Below are positions 54,301-64,000 of a stretch of DNA of 64,000 bases, in pieces. Origin of the DNA: Bugulina stolonifera (lineage: Eukaryota > Bryozoa > Gymnolaemata > Cheilostomatida > Bugulidae); the NCBI GenBank assembly GCA_935421135.1, contig OW285192.1:3887501-3951500 (forward strand), written 5' to 3'. The translations under genes and the position numbers were made by a program. Within the stretch, counting starts at the first letter, position 1. Each line of letters opens with the position of its first letter. A model generated the notes under the pieces. The model saw nothing but the letters and a program-made list of their open reading frames with translations. It was not told where the DNA came from and searched no databases.

Positions 54301-57300
54301 TTTTATGATTTTTTAATATTTCGGCACTAGTACTAATGTCACCATCAGAGGAAAATCAAACTTTCCTCCGATAATGATTATTAGGAATAAAATTGTAAAA
54401 TTTTACAATGTGTCTAGTACTACTGTTTACTACTATTATAATATCATTTAATCTCAGGGTTGGATTTATCTCAATACTTCCATCCCATATGCTGCAGGGA
54501 TGACATTGGATTTCCCATAGTGCAGTGCGAAGCAGACGGTAGTTTCATTTTAACCAAACCACCAGGTACAGGTGGACTAGTGAGTCCAGCTACCGTTGCA
54601 GAGCAGATGTTGTATGAGATCCACGATCCAGCCAATTATATTCTACCAGACGTTACGTGTGACTTCACTCAAGTTACCATAGAGTCTACAGGAAGTAGGT
54701 GCTATACACTGGGTCATCCGGTTAGGTGTAATACATTGTGTAGCATGCAGAATGCTTGTTTTAGATGTAATCTACAGTGTAACTCTAAAAGGTGTAACCT
54801 GCAGCTATATCATCCTACAGTGTATCTACCTTATAGCATCTAACTAGTGAAGTACTGTGTACAGATGAAACAGTAAGCTGTGACAGATATCAATAATCAG
54901 TAATTAAAGGCAACCAGTAATTATATGATGCAATTTCTTACTAATTTTGCAGATCCAGATGAAGTGCAGGTTAGGGGAGTCAAAGGGAAAGCCCCATCTA
55001 GCAGTTATAAGGTATTGCTAAGGTTCGGTAGACTATTAGTATCATATACAGATCATTCATGTAGTTTAGCTGATGCTATAGTGCCTAGCTAACATATTAT
55101 CAGCTTGTAGCTGTATGCAAGTCATCCTGTTAGTTGATACATTGAACTCTAGATCAGAGATATTACATTCTCTCCACAATGCATCTGCACTTTGCTTATC
55201 AAGCATTCCTCACTCTATTATATATGTATGCAAGTACCACGTATGTATATATGTGTATATGGGATGCATAACATACATATGAAGCGAATAATGCTGTAAA
55301 ATTAATTTTGGGAAAGTTGTTGTTCTGTTGGTTAATAATAGATGAATGCACTCAAAATTATGGCATCGCCTTTCCTTTTGCATTTCTATAGGTATGCTCC
55401 ACATATGCAGACGGGTTCAGGCTGACTGGGGTTGCTGTACTCGGTGGACCAAAGAGTGCCGAAAAGGCAAGAAAGACAGCCACAGCAATTCTCACACGGT
55501 CTGTATAATAGACCTCAGCTATTGCCTGCTTACTTGTTGCATGTCTATACCATGCCTGTGCACCTTACTTCTCCAAAATATATTTGTTACTACTCTGTCA
55601 GCATTATACGTAGTATATGCCTGGATGTAAACGTCTATCGTACTGGTACCCTGCTGTCACTCACAAGAGAATGATTGACCCATTTATATATCATTTCTAC
55701 AATTTGTAACGATTTATCTATTTGGTGAATGGATTTAGATGTCTCACTGACCACACCTTATATCGTATGTTACTGTTAGTCTGGCTGGTTGACATTCCCT
55801 TATACTCATCGAGAGTTGTGCATATGTTGTATAATTCGTTTTCAGTGTAAACAAGGAGGCGGAGCTTCTCGGTCTTCAGCCAATCACTAGATATAACCTA
55901 CAGATTCTTGGATCAGAGCAGACATATGGGCCGCATGCAGACCCTCACATATATCAGGTGAGCTTTTGCCCCTTAAGCTAACATGGTGTCAGCTAAGAAT
56001 GTTACTGAAAGGCACAAGGATCTATTTCTTCAGCTTAATGTGCCATGCCCAAAACTTTTGCTTCGAATGAAAGGATGGTCCCATTTATTAATTTGTCTCT
56101 CTATCTTTGCCAATGAGGAAAGTCGTGATCACACACTATTGTTCTTTGATGACATTGTAGCTTGTCTCGTTTTCTTTCGACAAGTATATACATGTATGTA
56201 TAAATACTTATCACAGATTCGTATTCATAAACACTTCTATTTAGAGTACGTTGTCATTGAGCTTATGCTATGCGCTCTACAGAATAACAGAGAGTCTGTG
56301 ATGTGGTTGGCTGCACACCATCAAGATAAGAAGGTTCTAGAAATTCTCTCCAAGGAGCTGGCGCCAGCTGGTACAGGAATGGGTGAGTATTGTAAAGAGA
56401 TGCACTGCGTATAAATAACACTTGACAATATACTGTTTAAGGGTTTAGAGTTGTTTCCTCCGGTGAGAACAAAATTATTAGTTTGATAGATATTTTCATT
56501 CATTTACAGCAGGTAATAGAATGCTGATGGCAACTTTACCCGTAGGTAGATATAAGTGAAACACATGGATGTGCAAGTACTCTGTCTGAACCATAGAATC
56601 TGATGGTATATATAGTGTGGTGATATATTTACATTCTTTGTCTGAAATTGTGAATTAAGTTGGATTATACGTGCATGTGATTTGAAACCATAAGACAATC
56701 GTACTGTGATAATCTCAAACCATAAGCATACCTCTAAGCCTTAGTGTATAATGTTGTGTTGTAGCCCCTGGACTAACAGCCCTTGTTGGAGGCAGACCCA
56801 AAGTGTAAGTCTATCTCAGTCTATATAATATCTACATGTAGACTGGGTTCCTTATTATTCACTAAGTACACTATCTAACATACCCACATAATGTATTCAT
56901 GTTTTAAACACAAGTTCTGGTTTCAATACAAATTCGACTATGGCTATGGCCACTACTCCATATGTAGCTTGTATTCCAAGAATTATGGTGTTTACGACTT
57001 GCATTAAATTCAAGTCGCTACTGGCAATCAAATAGGGATTTGCAAAACCATTTTACCAGGAAGACTTTGAGTTCAAAAGTAGTCAAACTAAGTGACGTTT
57101 CTGCAGCCTAAGTTCTAGACTTGTAACAGTAATTCTCCGATATTCGATATTACGGGACGCTAGTCACTAGCGTCCCGTAATATCGAACACATTATCTTGT
57201 ACATGTAGGTCTCCTGTGTTCAGTCTCTACTCCTTCCTATACCCAAAGAGCAAAGTCGAGGTAAGATAACTACAACTTGCCTTATGGTGGTACATGTGTA

Positions 57301-58682
57301 TCCCTCCATCTCACCAGTTACTGTAGTCCCACATCTATTGCACTTTGGCTTCAAACTACTTGCAGGTAGTGCACTTCAGATACTCCAGTTAGTGTCTTCA
57401 TATAGCATACCGACTGAGTAACAGTGTACTAGACATGATCTATGTATGCTGTCTTCCCATAGGTGGATATTAATGTAAATGGTCAATCTATTGGTAGTTA
57501 CATAGCCAATAGCAATTCAAGTCTGTCTGAGAGTCAATCCACTGCAAATAAAACTGAGACAGAAGAATCTAATGTTGACTTGACCGGCTCAGCGAGCTAC
57601 AGGTATGTTCGTACCATATTCTCTCCTATCTAGTGTGCGTCCTGTACAAGTTTACATACACCATGTATGTTTATTTGACAATAGGAAATGTATTCTTATT
57701 GCAAATACACGCCAATATTTACATATATGTACATGATATACACGATTCTATGGCATACTCCTAAATATACGTGCATTAAGCAGTATTCATTGTTGTCTTT
57801 CCCTGATCAATAACTGGAGCACGATAACACAACTCCTGCCTCTTATACACCTGTATATATGTACGAGTGCATGTTCACCATGTGGGTTTATTGTAACATA
57901 AGTTCACTGCTTGTCTGAAGAGTAAAACCAATATTTTGTTTTCCATGGTTGCAGAATAGAGGAGTTGGCATACACAAGGTCTGGTGACAAAGGGGACAAT
58001 TGTAATATCGGGGTGGTATGTAGGCACCCCTCACTATATCCCATACTGTTGAAGCATTTGACTACAGAGAGAGTTGCGGAATATTTTAAGCATGTTTTTG
58101 ATGGCGAAGTTGAAGTAGAAAGGTAAGAATATACATATGCATGTAAGTAACCCTACATGACAAGTAAATGGACAATTTATACATCATGGTGTGATAGCAT
58201 GACGCTCAGGGTCGCTGGGAGCATTGTGTAACAGCAAATCCCTTATACATATTCTCTATGTTATTATTGCTGTTAGATAAGTTTATGCGTGAATCAAGAA
58301 TGCAGTTGAGCAAAGAATGTACATGTTCCATTTTATTTATTGCTTCCTGTTTTTAGATACGAGTTACCGGGAGTGAAAGCAATGAACTTTGTGTTGAAGA
58401 ACTCTCTGGGTGGTGGAGGTATAGCGTCACTCAGGTCAGACCCACAGGTAAGCCATCTTGTATCCATACTCTAATCTGATTGGATCAATCGGTAACACAT
58501 AACTTACACCATCATGACTAGTGGCTTGGAACTCAAACTAACCCTACCACTTTCTTATTTATATTTCCGTTCTCTTATCATAATAATTTAGACTGTAAAC
58601 CTTTGATTTGATTTTGTAGGGGAAGGCATATGGACAAATGTTGCTAGATTTGAAGTTGGAAGGTTTGCCAAGTGGCCTTTAG
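51319..58682 (+). CDS. AtuA-like (acyclic terpene utilization family) protein, first exon not found
   Basis: Sixteen exons recognised: 51319-51419, 51803-51866, 52412-52540, 52898-52986, 53543-53764, 54498-54691, 54953-55011, 55392-55498, 55846-55957, 56245-56382, 56765-56804, 57209-57260, 57463-57602, 57955-58122, 58357-58447, 58620-58682. Family blocks in order: [93 protein letters not shown] near the C-terminus. These match the DUF1446/AtuA family, known in bacterial terpenoid breakdown and present in some eukaryotes; the substrate here is unknown. The junction at 54691 reads G^GAAGTA, a non-GT donor if the frame is right. A residue block of type IGxxSGFxGD expected at the N-terminus is missing. 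Confidence 0.8.
52975..53200. repeat. ~48-bp tandem repeat, ~4 copies
   Basis: Unit GTACCTAGGGTTAGTATCGT plus AGAGTCACATCATGCACATACACAGC. It begins within exon 4 of the AtuA-like gene: the 5' splice site CTAGG^GTTAGT is itself part of the unit, so the splice donor is repeated several times in the intron. Confidence 0.85.
54263..54440. mobile_element. Foldback element in AtuA-like intron
   Basis: GATAATAAACAGTAGTACCA at the left and an inverted TAGTACTACTGTTTACTACT at the right, with ACACATTATAA/TTTACAATGTGT and GAGGAAA/TTTCCTC inner pairs. Its start resembles that of 40133-40280, suggesting one family. Confidence 0.7.
57143..57187. other. Perfect 22-bp inverted repeat with 1-base centre
   Basis: TTCGATATTACGGGACGCTA plus GT, a central C, then the exact reverse complement. 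It lies in the intron before exon 12 (57209). A near-perfect palindrome of this GC content stands out from its AT-rich surroundings. Confidence 0.9.
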
Positions 58683-60985
58683 TGATATAATACACCAGTA
58701 CATAATTCCTGTCTATTATATACATGCACGAGTACATAACTCCTGTCTATTATATACATACACGAGTACATAATTCCTGTCTATTATATACATACACGAG
58801 TACATAACTCCTGTCTATTATATACATACACCAGTACATAACTCCTGTCTATTATATACATACACGAGTACATAACTGCTGTCTATTATATACATGCACG
58901 AGTACATAACTCCTGTCTATTATATACATACACGAGTACATAACTCCTGTCTATTATATACATACACGAGTACATAACTCCTGTCTATTATATACATACA
59001 CGAGTACATAACTCCTGTCTATTATATACATACACCAGTACATAACTCCTGTCTATTATATACATACACGAGTACATAACTCCTGTCTATTATATACATG
59101 CACGAGTACATAACTGCTGTCTATATATACATACACCAGTACATAACTCCTGTCTATTATATACATACACGAGTACATAACTCCTGTCTATTATATACAT
59201 ACACCAGTACATAACTCCTGTCTATATATGCATACACGAGTACATAACTCCTGTCTATATATGCATACACGAGTACATAACTCCTGTCTATATATGCATA
59301 CACGAGTACATAACTCCTGTCTATAATTAATACATGCACCAGTACATAACTCCTGTCTATTATATACATACACGAGTACATAACTGCTGTCTATTATATA
59401 CATACACGAGTACATAACTGCTGTCTATATATACATACACGAGTACATAACTCCTGTCTATTATATACATACACCAGTACATAACTCCTGTCTATTATAT
59501 ACATACACGAGTACATAACTGCTGTCTATATATACATACACTAGTACATAACTCCTGTCTATTATATACATACACCAGTACATAATTCCTGTCTATTATA
59601 TACATGCACGAGTACATAACTCCTGTCTATTATATACATACACCAGTACATAACTCCTGTCTATTATATACATACACCAGTACATAACTCCTGTCTATTA
59701 TATACATACACGAGTACATAACTCCTGTCTATTATATACATACACGAGTACATAACTCCTGTCTATTATATACATACACCAGTACATAACTCCTGTCTAT
59801 TATATACATACACGAGTACATAACTCCTGTCTATTATATACATGCACGAGTACATAACTGCTGTCTATATATACATACACCAGTACATAACTCCTGTCTA
59901 TTATATACATACACGAGTACATAACTCCTGTCTATTATATACATACACCAGTACATAACTCCTGTCTATATATGCATACACGAGTACATAACTCCTGTCT
60001 ATTATATACATACACGAGTACATAACTCCTGTCTATTATATACATACACGAGTACATAACTCCTGTCTATTATATACATACACCAGTACATAACTCCTGT
60101 CTATTATATACATACACGAGTACATAACTCCTGTCTATTATATACATGCACGAGTACATAACTGCTGTCTATATATACATACACCAGTACATAACTCCTG
60201 TCTATATATGCATACACGAGTACATAACTCCTGTCTATTATATACATACACGAGTACATAACTCCTGTCTATTATATACATACACGAGTACATAACTCCT
60301 GTCTATTATATACATACACCAGTACATAACTCCTGTCTATTATATACATACACGAGTACATAACTCCTGTCTATTATATACATGCACGAGTACATAACTG
60401 CTGTCTATATATACATACACCAGTACATAACTCCTGTCTATTATATACATACACGAGTACATAACTCCTGTCTATTATATACATACACCAGTACATAACT
60501 CCTGTCTATATACATACACGAGTACATAACTCCTGTCTATATATGCATACACGAGTACATAACTCCTGTCTATATATGCATACACGAGTACATAACTCCT
60601 GTCTATAATTAATACATGCACCAGTACATAACTCCTGTCTATTATATACATACACGAGTACATAACTGCTGTCTATTATATACATACACGAGTACATAAC
60701 TGCTGTCTATATATACATACACGAGTACATAACTCCTGTCTATTATATACATACACGAGTACATAACTCCTGTCTATTATATACATACACGAGTACATAA
60801 CTGCTGTCTATATATACATACACTAGTACATAACTCCTGTCTATTATATACATACACCAGTACATAATTCCTGTCTATTATATACATACACTAGTACATA
60901 ACTCCTGTCTATATATGCATACACGAGTACATAACTCCTGTCTATAATTAATACATACACGAGTACATAGCTGCTGTCTATAGTA
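58683..60985. repeat. ~34-bp minisatellite, about 70 copies
   Basis: Unit ACACGAGTACATAACTCCTG plus TCTATTATATACAT, with CGAG/CCAG, CTCC/CTGC and TATATGCA variants, and higher-order blocks (for example the run near 59150-59440 recurs near 60430-60720). It begins directly after the AtuA-like stop codon, so the 3' UTR lies in or across the array. Confidence 0.95.
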
Positions 60986-61950
60986 ATTATTTTAGTTTAC
61001 TAGTCTAGCTGCAAAGCTGTGGTGGGTTGACAATAAAAGTTTCTCTTGGCAAATTATACTAATGTGGCTACCATTTTTCTCTCAAGGCTTGAAAACCAGC
61101 CTAACCTCATTCTATTAATAGCAGAAGAGTTGACTCGCTGTGTAAACTATGTAAAATGTAGGACCCGATATTTTTGTATTGATTGTTACTGATAGTAATA
61201 GTTAGTAAATCAGCTGTTGCTTAGGTTTTGGCGAAACATTCTGACTAAATGGTGCCACAAGTTCACTTTTTAAGCAAAATGTCACTAGTAGTAGTGTAAA
61301 ATATGTTGTCATTTCATTGATTTTGATTATTTCTATTCATTGCAATTTACAGCTTTCCAATAAAAACTGAGTTATCTAATGTTTCCTATTGATGTGGAGT
61401 TAAGCCATTATTCAAGTTTAACATTTAACCACTATTCCAGTGACAAACTTTTTATAGTTATCAATTCAAACCATGAGTCCATTTAATGAGCCACAAATGA
61501 GATTCTTCAACTCTGTTATTTACATGTTTATTTGAGGTTAGAAATACAAGCACATTGTAAACACTATGTGATCACAAGGACAATTCAAGAAAAATATAGA
61601 AATGAGGCAAAATTTTATTATAATAATACAAAATAAATGTGAAAAATATTTGGACAGACAATCGGGATTAGAAAACTATTGGACAGTAGTTAGGCTTGGC
61701 CTGGAATGATATCCTCTACTACAGCCTACCATGTGAACACTAGAACTAGGAATTTCATTCCTTTAGTAAAAATATATAACAATTAACAGAATATTAGTAG
61801 AAGCACCATTTGTTATAGACACTATTCTGACCCTATCTAAACGCCATAAGTAATAGAAGAGAAATAATATAAGTAATATATAGGCATAACATCTGTAATA
61901 TAAGTGTAACATAAAGTTCACTATTTGATAATTTATAGTTGTTAGGGAAA
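60986..61950. other. Intergenic, AT-rich, no gene seen
   Basis: About 965 bp of unique AT-rich DNA between the array and the transporter stop; convergent 3' ends meet here. An AATAAA-type sequence for the plus gene is at about 61031. No exon supported. Confidence 0.4.
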
Positions 61951-63834
61951 TCAGTTGATGTCAGATTCGGCAGGAACAATATATGTTCTATCTTCATAAG
62001 TACCCCTCTTACTAAGTATACGATGAATGAATATAGTGATGACAGCAGCGACTAGAGCTAAGGCTAAGCTAACAAAGAAACTAGCACTTGGTGTGTGTTC
62101 CTCAGTATACTTCCATAGCAGGTAGTTGTACAGTGCTGCAAATATATTTTAATAATTCTATCAAATGTGCAGCATTTATACAGCATGTAAATTCAAACAA
62201 TGTGACCTATAATGTATACTACATAGATTATACAGTATACTGCAGAGTACATGTATATACATTCACTAACACAATTTATACATATTACACAGCGTATACA
62301 GTATATACTACACAACGTATACAGTATAAACTACACAACATATACAGTATATATTACACAACACACATACCGGATGTAAGCAGTTGTAATATCCCATCAG
62401 ACCCGCTTATAAAGGCAAAGAGCTTGCTCTGGTCAGTTGAACTGACCAGTTGAGCAGCTATTGACCTCAGGCTAGCTGGTCCAGTGACCTTCAACATACC
62501 AGCCATCGGGCTGGACCACCACAGGAACTGAAACGCCTGTAATCACAGTAAATACAGCTAAACAGTTGTGCATATCCCTGATAATAGCATGCATGGTACA
62601 ATGTGAATGGTAATGACTATCCAATAACCAGAGTTGTCTCCACTCTATAAGGTTATCGTGCCAACTGTACCCAACCACTACAGATACAATGCTACAGACC
62701 ACTACAGATACAATGCTACAGACCACTACAGATACAATGCTACAGACCACTACAGATACAATGCTACAGACCACTACAGATGCAATGCTACAGACCACTA
62801 CAGATACAATACTACAGGTCATAGGATATTGAGCAGATGTGGACGGTGGGGGGGGCAACTCCTCAATAGCGTAGAGTACATGTAGGTAGAGACGATTATC
62901 TATCTACAATGTATTTAGTGTAACAGTTGAATTATCCCTTGACACAAGCTAGGGATAACTATTCGTGTACATGTATACATACATGTATATATAGCATTGC
63001 GTAGGATATGAGGCTATATGATACGATAGGACCTCTACCAACCAGGGAGTATCTCTTGTAGTACTTACCACAGAGTCACCTGGGAAGAACCCACTGATGC
63101 CAATGAATAACAACTCTAGACAGGCGGAGAGCAGACCAATGATGGCGAGTACTGCATCAGATATATTGAGCCTCCTTTTGAATATGAAGACAGCCAACGC
63201 ACCAATAACTGACTGCGCTATAGCCCCATACCCTAAAATTTACAGATACAATAGACGAGTCATTATAGTACTCAGCGATACACAACAAACAAGGTTATAT
63301 TTGCTAAAAGACTGGCAATTGGCCAAACACCATAATATTGTATAATACTTTCCTTCTATTTGACCAGAATCCACTACTTGTATATAAATGATAATCAACC
63401 TACAGTTCAGCATCATATTATAATGCAACAAGTGGCTGTTGGTTCAGTAGCATACACTGACAATTAGAGGATTGGTCAGTGTCTCTGATCATAGCAACAG
63501 GTGATATATATGATCATGCTGTGAGCTACACTCTACCACCACCCCACAATACTGCATATTATATATTATACATGATTGTTGTACACTGTATACAACATGC
63601 ATATAAAGGTAGTACGTACTGTCTACACGTACCTGCATAGTACCCATACACTGATCTCTACACATACCTGCATAGTACCCATACACCGATCTGTCTAGTC
63701 CCATTCTCTGGGTGTAGTAAAACAGAACGTCAAACTCTCCTAGCCCAGTGACCCATGTGAACCATATCGCTACAAGTGTTAGCTGCAGAACACCAGGGAA
63801 ACCTTGAAACACTGTAGATAACACTTTACCGATG
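61951..63834 (-). CDS. SLC46-like membrane transporter, 3' part
   Basis: Exons 63668-63834, 63069-63232, 62371-62536 and 61951-62135, GT-AG throughout; the 5' exons lie beyond the window. Membrane helices include VLQLTLVAIWFTWVTGLG, SDAVLAIIGLLSACLELLFI and FFVSLALALVAAVITIFIH. The helix-loop pattern (FYYTQRMGLDRSVYGYYAG, RSIAAQLVSSTDQSKLFAFI) resembles SLC46/proton-coupled folate transporter family members of the major facilitator superfamily. The C-terminal tail (YEDRTYIVPAESDIN) is cytosolic. Substrate unknown. The exon end at 63668 and its donor are partly duplicated at about 63633-63655. Confidence 0.75.
62676..62818. repeat. 24-bp minisatellite, ~6 copies
   Basis: Unit ACCACTACAGATACAATGCT plus ACAG in an intron of the transporter gene; the open frames over it are artefacts. 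Confidence 0.95.
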
Positions 63835-64000
63835 CTACAAATAGAGTGGAATACAGTTACAAAGTTATCTATTAGTGCACATGGGTGTCTTACTGAAGAA
63901 GGATAACTGTTGAATGTAAACAACATCAAAAACAACTCAGTAGGCTGTATGTAACTCATAGCTGGCCATCAACATGTTGTCAATGTCAATCATTGACAAT

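Noticed and set aside
59157..60697. Frames of 60-75 codons in the 34-bp minisatellite
   Set aside because: Repeat artefacts.

Overview
The window looks like animal genomic DNA, most likely from a marine invertebrate such as a sponge (low confidence on taxon). Host genes are split into many small exons with GT-AG introns. Minisatellites, microsatellites and small DNA transposons are everywhere, and the families present (macrodomain/PARP14-like, secreted C-type lectins, AtuA-like, SLC46-like) fit that kind of genome. Nothing bacterial is present.

Layout. (1) 311-15968, minus: macrodomain gene A, running off the left edge. Its intron between 1845 and 12305 holds a complete 9658-bp element, E1. 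(2) 2361-12018: E1, a Polinton/Maverick-type element with ~545-bp terminal inverted repeats (TIRs), AG...CT ends and a perfect 6-bp target duplication (ACCAAC). It carries a spliced protein-primed-type DNA polymerase B gene and a spliced gene for a protein with a duplicated OB-like domain, and nothing else recognisable. (3) 15969-20788: intergenic DNA with hAT-type and foldback elements. (4) 20789-30982: E2, a second complete Polinton-type element of 10194 bp with ~640-690-bp TIRs and its own perfect 6-bp target duplication (CTCGTA). It carries protease, double-jelly-roll major capsid, penton-like minor capsid, packaging ATPase, retroviral-type integrase and several small virion-type proteins, but no polymerase. 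(5) 33006-39254, plus: macrodomain gene B, a diverging paralogue of gene A with matching exon sizes. (6) 39551-46726, minus: three tandem secreted C-type lectin genes. (7) 51319-58682, plus: an AtuA-like gene, followed by a ~2.3-kb minisatellite. (8) 61951-63834, minus: the 3' part of an SLC46-like transporter gene.

The most striking point is that E1 and E2 are complementary. A usual Polinton has polymerase, integrase, ATPase, protease and capsid genes in one 15-20 kb element. Here they are divided between two ~10-kb elements with no core gene shared. The two elements have the same 18-bp termini (30 of the first 33 bases agree). Each also has an internal cassette made of a CCCGATGT-based minisatellite between two outward-facing TATA-like boxes. 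This suggests a bipartite (two-segment) Polinton system: E1 supplies replication and E2 supplies integration, packaging and capsid. The gene order of both fits complementary deletions from one ancestor. E1 reading frames look intact after splicing; E2 has one frameshift each in the integrase and the ATPase, so this E2 copy is either defective or contains assembly errors. That the pair functions together is inference; the structures themselves are visible in the sequence.
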